Below are positions 23,201 to 36,039 of a stretch of DNA of 64,000 nt, in pieces. Source of the DNA: Conus ventricosus (lineage: Eukaryota; Mollusca; Gastropoda; Neogastropoda; Conidae); contig CM031620.1 of assembly GCA_018398815.1 (NCBI GenBank), forward strand, positions 67,759,260-67,823,259. The letters are read 5' to 3'. A program made the translations under genes and the position numbers. Below the pieces are notes generated by a model. It searched no databases, had not been told where the DNA came from, and worked only from the letters and a program-made list of their open reading frames with translations. Position 1 is the first letter of the stretch. Each line of letters begins with the position of its first letter.

Positions 23201-24299
23201 AACCTCCCCCCCCGGCCCCGGGGAAAATCGGGAAACAGAACCAGGAGGAATGCCGTGCCCCTTTTGGCCCTAAATGGGCATTTGGGTAAAATTAAATAAA
23301 AAAAGGGGACTTCAATGAGAAATTGCCTTTAGTTTTGTTTTTTTGATTTTTTCATATTAAATAATAGTATAAAAAAATATTTTTGTTCTTTGTTTTAAAA
23401 CAAACTTTTAGAACAAATTTTTTGAACTATGTTCATGACAGAGTGTATTTTAAACGAATCACAACTCATTGAATCTGAAACCCTTTTCTATAAACTTTCA
23501 CAACACGGGAAAAGAATTTGGCCTTTAAAAAAATGCCAAAACAAACACTACAAAAAAAACATAAAAGGGAAAAGGGGTGGGAATGGGATTTTGGGGCAAG
23601 GGGGGCTGAGGCTGAGTTTCAAAAGTTGGTGGGGTTTACCCGATTTAAAAAAAAAATTAAATTGTGCCCAATTTCCTGGTTGTCTAATATGTTTGAAAAT
23701 ATCCAACAACCCCAACCCAAAGGAAAAAAATAATCAAATTTTAAAGGCGACTCGGCGGAAATCTAAACAAATCTTAAATAAATTTAGCGAACCCCCCCCA
23801 GAGAATACAAATGAGTCACAAAAAAAAAACAAAAGCTTTTTCGCCCTCTTGGGGTCTTCGTCAGGATATAAAAAACGAATAAAAAAACAAAAAATTTCAC
23901 TTGCTTTGATCGCTTCAGACGTTTAGGGTTCAGCGAAAGGAAAGAAGGCTTTGATGAGAACAGGCTGTAAAGGGGAAATAGGAGTGACAAAGTCGTAAGA
24001 TGAAAAAAAAACTGATAAAACAAAATTTTCAAAATTTTGGAAGGGGGGGGGGAACGGGATCAATTTTGGGTGTAAAATAATATGGGAAGGAGAAAGGGAA
24101 GTGGTTAGGGGATTCTTAAGCAGCAGGGTTGCCGTGGCAAATCCCAGAGGCGAAGGCGTTGTGATGTAATGCTAGTGGGTAAAATAAAAGCAAAGCATTA
24201 CTGAATATACGCTAACGATATAAGGTTAAGGTAACAAAACATGATACAAAAACATATTTAAAAATACATTTTATAAAATTTAAATAAAAATAAAGGAAA

Positions 24300-24405
24300 C
24301 TTTTTTTTAAAAAAAAAAAAATAAATAAAAAATAAAAATAAAAAATTTAAAAAATAAAAAAAAAAAAAAATAAAAATAAAAAAAAAAATAATGTAAAAAA
24401 TGCAT
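24300..24405. repeat. A/T-only low-complexity tract
   Basis: Almost exclusively A with scattered T. The counterpart in block B is at 34680-34790. Confidence 0.9.
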
Positions 24406-24625
24406 AAATAAGAAGCTAAATTTTATGGTGAGGGAATAGTGGAGAAAGGTGTATGTGTGTGGGTTTTTGTGGGAGGATATTTGGTGAGTTTTGAATGGGG
24501 GGGTTTGGGTACGTTTATTTTAAGGTGTTGACAGAGGGGGGAGGAAAAAAGGGGGTGGGTTATACAACCTGGGGGAGGGGGGGGGGAACATATTCACACC
24601 TATACACAAAATCCTCTCTCTCTCA

Positions 24626-24627
<2 letters not shown>

Positions 24628-24657
<30 letters not shown>
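24628..24657. repeat. Poly-C tract (about 30)
   Basis: Preceded by CTCTCTCTC and followed by TTCACGACCGACGAT, as at 35005-35034 in block B. Confidence 0.95.
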
Positions 24658-27600
24658 TTCACGACCGACGATAAAGGAGATACATTCTATTCATTATTTT
24701 GTGTGAATGTGTGGTGAGCAGGCGATGTGTGTTTTGTGTGTGTGTGTGGTTGTGTGTGGGTGTGTTTTGTGGTGTGGTGGTGTGTTCCAGTGTAAATAGC
24801 CTTATTCATTGGTTTCCCCCCCCCCACCCCAACAACCCCATACCCACCAAACATCCCTACACACACTTTAATAGGGCAGGGGGGGGGGGGGTGGGGTAAG
24901 TCGATTGATTAGCAAAGGGAGAGACTCAAAGTGTAGGAAAAGGGAAAGGGATAAGTGCACCCCTTTTCGGGGTAAAGAATAGGGTGTGCTAGGTGAATAT
25001 TTCAGCTGGAGCTGCAGAAGAAAGGGAAAAACCCAACTTTGGCGTTGAGCCATAGGGGGACGGCCCATTTGGGCAATGAATAATCCGCATAACCGTTTCC
25101 AATTGTCATTTTAGATCCCAAAAAGTCCCAAAGACTTTGCATGGTTATTTGGTTGGGAAAGGGTTTAATGTAGAGCGACTTTTTGGGCCGGTGGGGGAGG
25201 GGGCCATTTTTCAAAGCGCCTCAAGTGTGCAGATGCCCTCACCACTAGATTTTTACCGCACAGCTGACGGGGATGGCAACACAATTTTTGGGGCTCTGGC
25301 GGGAAAAAGTGCTTTTAATAGTGAAAGAGCCTGGGGCCTGTAGGATGGTGTCTGGTTTTGAAGAGCGTTTTTGCTTGGGGTTTAGAGCAGGGAAAGTACC
25401 GGGGGTTTATTTGAAGATTTTGTTCAGCGAGCGCCCAGAGGTCTTGGGGTTTTTTTGTCACGTTTGAAATAAACAAAGCAGGTTTATGATTTTCTACATG
25501 GCCATTAACTTCGGATCCTGCAAGGGGAATTTTGAGGAGAAGAAAAGGCACAGGGTCTGTCGTCTCTTGGAGTTTAGTTTCCAGATAGATGTTCTGGATT
25601 TAGCTGCTGGGGGCCGAGAGCATTTTGATGACGGCACTGGGGTTTCCACTTTTTGTAAAAAAATCAGCATTTTGGCTGCTTGTATAGGAAATTTTCTTCG
25701 CTAAGCAGACCCTGCGAGGCGAAGGAATTAAATATGGAATGCTATTTCAGTGGACTGGGGGTGGGAAGATGTTATCAGGTATGAGTGTGCATCAGTAGTT
25801 TTGGAGAAGACGAGGTTTTGAAGCAGTCCATCTTTGAGGGATGGTATGTCCGGGAAAAAAACCGACGTAAAATGGTGTAGGTCAGCTGGATGGAGGGATG
25901 GAAGGCTGTGCAAAGTTGGGGAAAATTTCGGAGGTCATTTCGGCATGGATGTGGCTCCAACCCCATCATCTGTATCTTTTGAAAGCTCGGGTTTAGGGCC
26001 GGTAAGGTTGAAGGGGTTTTCTAGGTGCCCATGAAGGGGCGGGAAAAGGAGGCCCATCTTGGTTCCCATAGCAAAAACCCCACTGTTTGTGAAATTGGGG
26101 TTTTAAAATTCAAAAGTATGGGGAGGACTAATTCTCAATCTGACCAGGTAGCTGTGGGGGGGTGTTGTTGGTTAAGGGGTCTTTTGTTAAAAAGAATCGA
26201 GGCCTTCAATCCATCAGCTGGGGGATGGAAGTGTAGAGAAGACGACTCAAGGTAAAGGGGAGCTGGGAGGAAATGGATCGGGTTTTTGTAGAATTTCATT
26301 TGAGTGGGTGTAGTGTCTTTGAGGTAGTGGGGGGGCCCTTTTAAAATGGGTTTGGGAGGAGAGAGCTAATCGGAAATGTTTCTGTGGGGCACTGCATGCA
26401 ATACAAGGTCTGCCGGTGTATTGGTTTGTTATTTTTTAGGAGCAGGTAAAGGTGGGTTTTTTTGGGTCTGTCATTAGAGGGTTTGGCTGCTTCGTAATTT
26501 TGTTATTTTTTTTCCCTTTTTTAAACTGTGTTGAGATGAGTTTCTGGTGTTGGGGGAGGGTTGATGCGGAGGGTTATAGAAATTTGTGTTTGACAGTTGT
26601 CTGTGTGCTTCTTTTATGTACAGCTTTTGTCCCAGACCACCACGCACCCCCTTTTCCTGCTGGTTTGATGAAAAATTTTGTCTTTTCTCATGTTTAAAGG
26701 GGCTTTTTGTTCATCCCGTAGAGGTTGAATTGCGGACGGTTTGGATTTCACTTGAGAATTTCTTTTCTACATTTTTTGATGTAGATTCAACTTCAGTAGA
26801 TTTGCAAGAGGTGGCTGGCGAAGCGCTGGAGTTCGAAAAAGGTGGGAAAAATGCTAGCTCTCGGGAAAGGGGGCTTAGGCACACGCAAGCAGCCATCCAT
26901 CTTAATTTTTAAAAGAATTTTTCAATACAAAGGGTTTTGATTTTTATTGGTGGCAGGCTGAATGGAATAAATTTCAGACCTTTTCCCAGGATGACTTTCC
27001 CCTTTGGAGAGTCTTTTAGGAACCCGGAAAAGGTGGCGGTTTTGCTCAGGGATAGGGGGCAGTGTTGTGTGTAGGGGGTTCAACTGGTAGGGTTTCCCTT
27101 TGTTTTTTTTTTGTAATTTTGATAATTTGTCTTGTTTTAATCGGGTAGCATGATTGTAAAGAGCGGGTTTGTGTTAGGATAGCTTCCGAGTCTTGAAGCA
27201 TGGCTATGGCATGATTATTGGGGTTTGTTGTTTAAAATTTTTTGAAGAAAACGGAGAAGTTTCCAGGATGAAGCGATCAAAGCTAAGTAAATTTTTCGTT
27301 GTTTTATTTTTTTATAATCATTTGACGAAGACCAAGGGGTCGAAACGCGTTGTGTTTTTCTTGTGACTCTTTTTGTCCACTTTCCTGGGTGGTTCGCTAA
27401 CATTTTTTTAAAGTTTTTTTCAAAGGAAAAAGTAAATCATAAAGCTTTTAAAAAAGAGAAGAATTTTTCAGTCTTAAAAGTTCCAATTTACCCCCCTTGC
27501 CTTGACCCCAACCCTGAAAAGCGTGCAGCTTTTGTATTGAGAACCAAACGGGAAGTGAGCAAATAACAAAAGTTACGGCTTATCCCCAAAAAAACGTCAT

Positions 27601-27756
27601 TTTTTGGCGAGACTGTCAGCGGCATTAATGTCCCGCACCCCAAGGACATGTTTTCTACACAATACATTAGTACTTGTTTTTTTGTATACACTAAGCACAA
27701 AAATTAAATTAAAGAAAAGGCCATATCTCCCCTTGAATAAAGGTAAGATGCTTAAA

Positions 27757-28232
27757 AAAAGAAACACCCGAAGGGCTGGGGGGACCAGAGAAGCACGTCT
27801 TCACCCCCCTTAGAGCGTCCTTACCACCCCTGGAGCCGCGGGGGTTTGACGAGGGGGTACAGCACGCGCAGGACACTCCATTAAGAATCGGGGACAAAAC
27901 TCCCTAAAACAGGGGAAAATTAGACTACAGGATCGCTCATAACACCTCAAAGTAGCATCCCCCATGGGTGTACCACCCTATTCATGACTGCAACCCCACC
28001 GGCAAAAAACACCACCCCCCACTCCCGAGCACCCCCACAGACCCAACCCCCCGCCAGGGACAGATGAAGACAGTCCCTCCAGACACCCCAAAGTTTTCGC
28101 CATAGGGTCTTATGTCCCTCAAAGAAACCAAAGTTGTAGTCTTTCCCCCTGTCAACAGACTTTCCCCCTGGGGGTCAGTGTCTTTCCCCACCGCCACTGG
28201 GCCTTTCTCCAGGTCAGCCTAGTTAAGGCTAA
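27757..28232 (-). mobile_element. Single 507-bp-type retroposon unit, block A version
   Basis: Reverse complement of the unit at 20892-22175, degraded like the rest of block A. The high-side flank (CTGTATATAAGAGGTAAATG near 28234) is the same sequence as the low-side flank of the block B copy (38337), confirming a target duplication. Confidence 0.75.
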
Positions 28233-29039
28233 CTGCCTGTATATAAGAGGTAAATGCTGTGAAACTAAACAGATGAAGAATTATGTGGTTCTGCAGAGTA
28301 GCTACTTCTAAATTGTTTAAAGATTATCATTTAATATTTTTTTTCCTTTTTTTTTGGAACTTTTCAAAAAATAAACAAAGAAACAATTTATTTTTTTTTT
28401 TAAAGGGCCGGGAAAGGTAGAATTTCATTCCAAAAAGATCAGTAATTTTGACCTAGAGCTTTAAAAAAAAATAAAGCATCTTTGGGGTGACATTGTTTTG
28501 AGGCCGTTGGAGGAAAAAATTTTATTGCAGTCTGTAAGGGGCTTGGGCATTTCTTTTCTTGAAGAGCAATATTGTTAGAAAAAAAGGGGATAAACAATAA
28601 AACATTTTCTCTTAAATAATCAAAACTTTTTATGTACGGGGAAAAATCTTTTGTTTGTCTGTTGTACTGGGCCTACGTTGGGCAAATATAGTCGACAAAG
28701 TAAAATCAAATTTAAAAAATATGAAAATAGAAATAAAAAAAAAAGGTAGGGGCAAGGTGGTTTGGGGTGATGGTAAAAGGGCCCCTGTTACACTGCTAAT
28801 TTTGACGCTTCCCCCAAAAACCATAAAAAAAAAGAAAAAACGAGGGTATAATTTCACCATACATACAGCTTTTTCACTGAAAACTTACAACAACAAAAAC
28901 CAACAGGGGGAACTCATTCAAATTTTTTGTAAAAAAAAACCATTTCTAAAAACCCGACATAATCTGGCATACTTTTTGGGAAAAAATTCAACATAAAGGT
29001 CAAACCTGCTGTTCAAGCACAAGTGTATTTATTTTTTGT

Positions 29040-29700
29040 GTGGTGTGTGTGTGTGTGTGTGTTGTGTGGTTGTGGTGTGGGGTGTGCAGCGAGCGTACAT
29101 CCCTGCGGTGATGCCCATGTGCGATTTCAGCGCATGCGGGGGTGTGCTTGTTTTGCAAGAATTTAGATTTAGATGATTTTTTCAAGAGCATCAAAGCCTT
29201 AAAAGAAAAATGAATACATTTACTGCACCTAGGGCAAAGGTGGGAAGAAAAATCTATATTATAATATATCACTAATTTTTCAGTCCATTACAATCGTAAC
29301 CATTTCAGATTTTAAAACTGATAAGTATTTTTCTGAGCAAAAATATTTTCATAAATACAAAACCCAAAAAGCAAAATCTCATTTACTATCCCCAACTTTA
29401 GGAACAAACTCGAAAAAAATAAAGATGGGGACGTACTCAGCTTGAATGGGGGTTTTTGTTAGGAAAATGAAAGGGGTGTGTTGCTGCAATTGTGCAGGGT
29501 TTCTGCGCTGTGTTAATTTTTTGCGTGTGTTTTTCCGTATGCGCTTTGTGGGGTTGTTTGTTTGGGTATGTTTTTGTGTGCGTGGTGGGGTGTGTGTGTG
29601 TGTGTGTGTTGTGGTTTTTGGTTTGTGTGTGTGTGTGGAGAGTTGGGTGTGCGTGTGTTGTGTGTGTTGTGCATGTGTGTGTTTTGATTAATATAGTCAC
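29040..29700. repeat. GT-rich microsatellite patches with intervening AT-rich sequence
   Basis: GT runs at about 29038-29085 and 29570-29680, matching 39665-39725 and 40130-40360 in block B. No gene in between. Confidence 0.85.
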
Positions 29701-29734
29701 GGTTCTCAGATAACCAAGGGGGACAAATCTTCTT

Positions 29735-32700
29735 GCGGGAGAGAAAAAAACATGGCTTCTCTTCTATGTCGGGTAAACACCCTGGGAGACAAAAAACCTC
29801 TTGTTTCGGCTGCTGTAAACCGACAGGAAAATCGGACATCACCACATATGGCAGCAGTCCACTATCCCTCCCACCATTTCCACTATTTCTACTACAGTAA
29901 CCATCATGCAAGCCGATGAAGCGGGGAAAACCCCGTTTCCGCCACGAAACCTCCCGAACCACAGGCCTTTGCGGGCCACCTCACAATTGGGGAAAAAGTG
30001 GCGCCACGCTTCGACCATACCATGGGCCTCGGGGCTTCGCAAAAAGCCACACAGAGCAAAAAAGCTTTTTCTTTAACTAGGGGAATGCGCGATACATTCT
30101 TGCCACTTTTTGATAGAAAGCAGACAGCAACTTCGACAAACAGGGAAACATTGACACAATTTGGGCGCCAGGGAAAAAAATTTAGAAAAGGGCAAAATTT
30201 AAAAAAAAATCCAAAAACAGAACCCCAGATTTTCCTTATTCAAAATTTTTACAGAAAGCAGAAAGATCAACATGGGACACTCAAAAAAAAGCGATTTGAG
30301 ATAAATTGTATACGTGTCAGACGAAAAGATTTGTCGACGCTTAAAAAGGCCAACCTCACCTGCAGGAAGCAGGCAGCTAAGCAACAGGGTGAAACCCCGG
30401 AAAAGACCAACCCCATCAGGGGCGGGGGCCACCAACCCAAATTGGACTTTCCCAAAAAAAAGTCACTACACTCCCGCCACAAACCCCCAAACCAAAAACC
30501 AGGGGGAAAACCCCCCTCCAAAACCCACAGCCCCCACCCACAAAATGCACATACTTGGACGAGACCCCCCTCCACGAGACGCATGCCCGCCAAATCGCGA
30601 CATGCCGGCCTCTAGAAGGGCCACACCGCAGTCTGCAGCTTCACTTACAAAAATGAAAAGAAAGCCACAATTCCTACACCAGGTCAATGACAGCGAAGAC
30701 AGGGTGCCTATTTCCTTGGGGCCCATTTGACCAAGGCTCGGATGAATATTGGACAGCCACCCTCCATCAATGGTCATCCAAAAACGTTCCCAAATTGGAC
30801 ACGGGCTTCCGCTTGTCGTGGGGAAACGGTGGGGAAACCCTGGGTCCGGGCCCTCACCTCCACCCGGGAAACCGATCCCGGACCCACGGGCCACTCTGTC
30901 CACACAGGACACTCCGGTGAAGCGGGCTACCAGGGAGGACAATCAGGGAAACAATCACATCCTAACAACCAACCATTTCCATCCCAGAAACAAGCATGCG
31001 TGGGGCAAGGGTCTGGGCTGTCGATGCCTGCACTGGCACCAAACTTCAAAAAAAAGTTTCCAGGACTATTTTTCTGGCCCCGGCAAAATGAAAAACCACC
31101 TCAAATCACGACAAAAGTACCCCAGCCTATGGCATTTTTTTTACCAAGAAAGATCGCACACACCCTCATCCCGAAGGGCAAGCCCAACCCAGAGCATTGG
31201 ACACAAGGCGTTATACCCCCAGTCACGAACCACCAGCTGGTGCCCGGACCGGATAGGCCAAAAAACCCAAACGGCGCGCCGCATTTGTGTGGACCTCACC
31301 AACTTAAACAAGGGGGGGCAGAGGGGGGGTCCACCCAAATTTCCCGTTGATGAGAGCCTTGCCAAGCTAGGCAAGCAAGGTCTTCTCCAAGCTCGACGCC
31401 AAGAGGACGGCAGATCCCCTTTTCCCGAAACCAGGGGCCACAACATTTATTTTGCCCTTTGGGGGTTCTGCTTCAACCCACTACCATTTGGCATCACTCG
31501 GCAAGCAAAATTTCCAACGGCGATGTTTCAGATCCTCCGACATCGAAAGGGGTCACTGCCACATTCCTTGTGCAGCCCAACCAAGGGAAATCACCCCGGT
31601 CCGGGCTGTACTCCAAAGTCGGGGAAGAAGCAGGGGTCACCTCAAAGAAAGTGTGAGTTTCCCCAAAACTCCCTCGAGTTCTTGGGGGGAATTATCAACG
31701 CCAAAGGGATCCATGCGACCCCAAAAAATAAGCCATTATGAAATTTCCACCCCCCCAATGTCACCGAATCAATGATTCATGGGGGGGCAAAAAAGATGGC
31801 CAAGTTTCTCCCAATTTTACGGAGAGCAATGTCCCCCGCGCCACTGCTGCGCAAAAACACGCGTGGGTGTGGATCAGCCAAGCAGCACCTTTCCCCAGAT
31901 CGGAATCGACCTCCCCACCATCTTGGCGCACTATGACCCCCAACACCACCATCATCGTAGTCGCCCCTTTTGTCAGGGATCGGTGCGTCATATTGAGACC
32001 CAACATGTGGGTCACGGCGCCATCCACTTCATCTCCCCCTCCCCCATACGCAGAGAAGAACTATGCTGTCATCAAAAAAAGCACTTTCAGCCACCTGGGG
32101 GCCGCGAACGGTTTAGTGAGTACTTACTGGGCCCCCATTTCACAGGGGGGACGCACAAGCCACTGGCCCACTCCTCATAGACGAACCTACAAGGGCCACC
32201 TTGCATCAGCGCTTTAGGGGCCCCCTCATGAGGTACAACCCAAAATTTTTTATGTCCCCCGGCAAGGACCAAATCACTGCAGATGCCGTCGAGAGCGCCA
32301 GCCCACAACCCGCAACAGGAATTTACCTGGCGACACACAATGGCTTCCCAGGCAAGCTCAAGATCCGTCGCCTCAACCGCAACGCAGGAAATTTGTGAAG
32401 CCAGAAGAAGAAACGGCTTTCCCCAAATCAGAGAGCATTTCTCAACGGGTGGCCATTCACTGCCTTGAACAGCCTCCTCAAACCCAAAATGGGGAACAGG
32501 AGCACCTCACTAATACGCGACCCCCTCCTTCGATGAGCTCTTGGGCACCCACATGCTTAGCGCAAATCCTAAGCCATCTCCAAGGGCCACCTTGGCATTA
32601 CAAAAGCTGTGCCCTTTGGCCCGGGCTCAGTCTGGGGGCCCAAACATCTCTTCAAGTAGAGCAAATGGGCAAAGAGTTCCACCTTTCCATCCCTTTTTCG

Positions 32701-33480
32701 GGGGCGGAAAGGGGCCCCCTTTCCCTCAACCTTTCCCCGAACGTCCATGGGGACGGCTAGGCATGGACCTACTTGAAAAACGTTCGACCTATCTGGCCAC
32801 GGACTACAATCCCCCCCGCGGGGGGAGACAAAACCCTACTCAAACAGACAATGTGGAGACCAACAAACCCCATCAAAAACCTCTTTTCTGTCCGAAAACC
32901 CCCGACTTGTAACAGGGCAACGAACCCAGTTTAGCCCAGGACTTCGCCAGCACGCCCAAATTACGGGGTTCACTCACGGACAATTTCCCCCAAAAAACCT
33001 CAAGTAACGGAGGGAGAAGGCATGCAAACAATCAAACAGCTGCTTAAGAAAAGGGAAAGACCCTACCCCCTCCCATTTCAGGGCAAAACCCCCCAAAATG
33101 GCTTTTTCCCCCCAAATAAAATCCTCATGGGAGGGAACTAAAAACTGGATTCCTTCGCTAAAAGCCCTGCCCCCCAAACCCCAATACGGAGAGTGAAAGA
33201 ACCTGCAACAAAAAAAAACAGTGTACCAAATTTTAACCAACGCCCCACTGAAAGGGGCTGCCTCCACTTAAGATAGGAGTCCATCTGGAAATTTGAACAT
33301 AGACACCGGGGGGTCACTCAAACCCAAACAGTCCCCACCTCCAAAACATCATCAGGACGCAGATGGATGATCCCCACGGGGAAACCCCCCCCCCGGGGCA
33401 TTTTTTTCCTTTCCAAAAAACCCGACCCCCAAAGGGTTTAAAAAAGGGGGAAAAAAAGAGGAAAAAACAGGCTTTTTAAA
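29735..33480 (+). mobile_element. Ty3/gypsy element, block A version (degraded)
   Basis: It begins with the LTR-like sequence ACATGGCTTCTCTTCTATGT near 29750 and runs through gag (about 29905), knuckles (about 30545-30620), protease and RT (about 30780-31700), RNase H (about 31780-32290) and integrase (about 32530-33280). Every domain is frame-broken. The end grades into A- and G-rich filler before the second LTR is recognisable. Use block B for annotation. Confidence 0.8.
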
Positions 33481-33545
33481 AAAAAAAAAAAATAAAAAAA
33501 AAAAAAAAAAACCCCTGGGGGGGGGGGGGGGGGGAAAAAATTTTG
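33390..33545. other. Low-complexity junction between blocks A and B
   Basis: Runs of A (with isolated T) at about 33477-33510, then about 18 G at 33517-33534. Block A fades out here and block B starts about 33545. It looks like an assembly join rather than a biological boundary. Confidence 0.7.
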
Positions 33546-34187
33546 GCTAAAAACCTCCCACCCCCAGGCCCTGGGAATCAGGAACAGACCAGGAGGAATT
33601 TCCTGTGCCCTGTGCCCTGATTGGGCTTTGGTAGACTTCAATCAATATGGGACTTTAATGAGAAATTGCCTTTAGTTTTGTTTTTTGATTATTATTTTAA
33701 ATACATAGTATGAAAAAGAATATTTTTGTTCTTGTTTTACAAGCAAACGTTTAGAACAAATGTTTAAATGTTCAGACAGAGTGTAGTTTAAACTGAATCA
33801 CAAGCTCATTGAATCTGAAACCTTTCTATAAGACTTTCACAACACGGGAAAAGAATTTTTGGCCTTTAAAAAAATGCCAAAGACAAACATCTACAAAATA
33901 AACATAAAGGAAAAGGGGTGGGAATGGGTAGTTTTGGGGCAAGTGGGGCTGAGGCTGATGTTTCAAAGGATTTGGGGTAGGGTTACCCGAGTTTTTAAAA
34001 AAAATTGAAAATTGTGCCCAATTTCCTGGTTGTCTGAATATGTTTGAGATATCCAACAACCCTCAACCCAAAGGAAAAAAATAGATCTAGTTGCAAAGCA
34101 GACGACTGCAGGCGGAAATCTAAACAAATCTTAAATAAATGTTAGCGAACCGCCCAGAGAACGTGGACAAATGAGTCACAAGCCCAA

Positions 34188-34226
34188 AACAAAACGCGTT
34201 TCGCCCTCTTAGGTCTTCGTCAGGTG
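34188..34226 (-). ncRNA. Hammerhead-ribozyme-like motif, element 3' terminus
   Basis: Minus strand: CAC, CTGACGA, a short GACCT/AGGGC-type hairpin, GAAAC, GCGTT. CTGANGA and GAAA are the two conserved hammerhead core strings, here in sense orientation relative to the element. One extra A precedes stem II. Penelope-like elements are known to carry minimal hammerheads in their terminal repeats. Confidence 0.6.
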
Positions 34227-35000
34227 ATATATAAAACAAATTTAAAAACAACGAAAATTCACTTAGCTTTGATCGCTTCAGATCGCTTAGGGTTCAGCGC
34301 AAGGAAGAAGGCGTTAAATGAGAACGAGGCTGTTGAAGGGAAATAGTGAGTGAGTCAAAGTCGTAATGATGATAATAATATTACTGATGGGAATACAATA
34401 ATGGCAAAATATTGGAAGTGGGGGGGGAGACGGGATCAATCTTGGTGTCAATAAGTAGGGGTTTATGGAGAAAGGAGAGTGGGTTAGAGGATTCTTAAGC
34501 AGCAGGTTGGGGGCCGTGGGGGCAAACAGTCCCAGAGGCGAAGTTTTTTTTGCGTTTGGGTGATGTCAATGCTAGTGGTAGTATCCAATACAAGCAATAG
34601 CATACGAAATTACTGCTAACGATAGTAGGTTAAGGTAACGAAGCATGAACAGAACATATTTAGAAATACATTTTATAAAATAAATAAATAATAAAGGAAA
34701 CATTTTAAAAAAAAATAATAAATAAAAAATAAAAATAATAATTTAAAAAATAAAAAAAATAAAAATAAAAATAAAAAAAAAAATAATGTAATAATGCATA
34801 AATAAGATAGCAAAGTTATGGTGAGGTGAATAGTGGAGAAAGGTGTATGTTGTGGGTTTGTGGAGGATATTTGGCTAAATGAAGTGGTGGGTTGTACGTT
34901 TACTTAAGGTTGACTATGAGGGGGAGGAAAAGGGGTGGTTACTACACCTGGGGGAGGGGAGGAACATATTCACACCTTACACAAAATCCCCCTCTCTCTC

Positions 35001-35002
<2 letters not shown>

Positions 35003-35034
<32 letters not shown>
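35003..35034. repeat. Poly-C tract (about 30)
   Basis: Follows CTCTCTCTCA and precedes TTCACGACCGACGAT. Confidence 0.95.
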
Positions 35035-35069
35035 TTCACGACCGACGATGAAGGAGATAGCATTCTATT

Positions 35070-35175
35070 CATTATGTGTGTGTGTATGTGTGTGTGAGCG
35101 AGTGCGAGTGTGTGTGGTGTGTGTGTGTTGTGTGTGTGTGTGTGTGTGTTGTGTGTGGTGTGTGTGTGTGTGTTT
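35070..35175. repeat. Imperfect (GT)n microsatellite
   Basis: GT repeats interrupted by GAGCGAGTGCGAG and TG slips. ORFs across it are artefacts. Confidence 0.9.
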
Positions 35176-35519
35176 CCATGTGTAATATCAGCCTTATTCA
35201 TTGGTTACCCCCACCTCCACCCCAAAAACCGCCATACCCACCAACATCCCTACAAAACATCATTACTAGGGCAGGGGGGGTGGGGGGGTGGGGGGTAAGT
35301 CGATTGATGTAGCAAATGGAGAGACTCAGAGAGTGTAGGAAAAGGGAAAGGATGATAGCTGCAGCCTATGTCTGAGGTAAAGAGAGTAGGGTGTGCGTAG
35401 GTGGAGTTTATTTCAGGCTGGAGCTGCAGAGATAAATGGCACATAACTACTTTTGGACGTTGATGCCATGAGGGGGGAAACGGTGCCCAGTTTGGCAATG
35501 AATGAGATTCCTGCATAAC

Positions 35520-35850
35520 GCGTTCCAAGTTGTCACTCTTAGTTTGCCAAAAAGTGCCAAGACTTTGACATGGTTATGTTGTGTTGGGCATGGTTGAAGT
35601 GTAGAGCGACTGTTTGGGGCCCGGGATGGTGGCGGATGTCGGCCAGGTGTTCAAGATGCGCGTCTCAAGTGTGCGAGATGTCTCACCTACATAGATCTTA
35701 CCGCACAGCTGACAGTGGATGGCATACACAATGTTGTGGCTCGGCAGGAGAAAGTGCGTTTAATAGTGAAAGAGCCTGTGGGCCATGTAGGATGGTGTCT
35801 GGTTTGTGAGAGAGCCAGATTTTGCATTTGGGGTTTTAGAGCAGGGGAAA
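35520..35850 (-). pseudogene. GIY-YIG endonuclease domain of the Penelope-like element
   Basis: The minus strand reads YAIHCQLCGKIYVGETSRTL at about 35680-35735. The IYVGET core plus the following Arg is the GIY-YIG signature, and CQLCGK is the zinc-finger-like pair common in Penelope versions. It lies C-terminal to the RT, as expected. The downstream part runs into frameshifts near 35640. Confidence 0.75.
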
Positions 35851-36039
35851 TTTACCTGGGGCTTAGTTTGAAGATTTTGTTCAGCTTAGAGCGCACCAGA
35901 GGTCGTTGAGGTTTTTGTCACGTTTGAAAGTGATCAAAGGGAGGTTTATGATTTTCTACCATGTGCCAGTTAGACTTCAGGATCCTGCATGGGCAGATTT
36001 TGAGGAAAGGGAAAAGAAGGCAGGCAGTGGTTTTGTCTG

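Larger units (their letters stand above)
23740..27420 (-). mobile_element. Penelope-like element, block A version (degraded)
   Basis: Counterpart of the element at 34115-38000. Inverted terminal sequences remain at about 23800-23925 and 27265-27410; the second still reads TTGACGAAGACC then GAAACGCGTTGTG. RT fragments such as TFHPS-like stretches are found near 25730-25970 in shifted frames. Nothing is translatable over more than about 60 codons. Confidence 0.7.
23200..33480. repeat. Block A: degraded duplicate of block B
   Basis: It is colinear with 33545-44440 from the AACAGAACCAGGAGGAAT region (23235 versus 33585) to the LTR of the Ty3 element. Landmarks recur in the same order: poly-C tract (24629 versus 35005), GT tract, GIY-YIG region, RT region, 507-bp unit, GT tracts, Ty3 LTR, gag, protease, RT and integrase. 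Differences are mostly homopolymer length changes and dropped bases, with A consistently carrying GGGG, CCCC and AAAA runs where B has mixed sequence. Every coding region is more broken in A than in B. Confidence 0.85.

Noticed and set aside
30749..31741. 330-residue ORF in block A as a separate gene
   Set aside because: It is a frame-shifted reading of the degraded Ty3 Gag-Pol; the correct frames are seen in block B.
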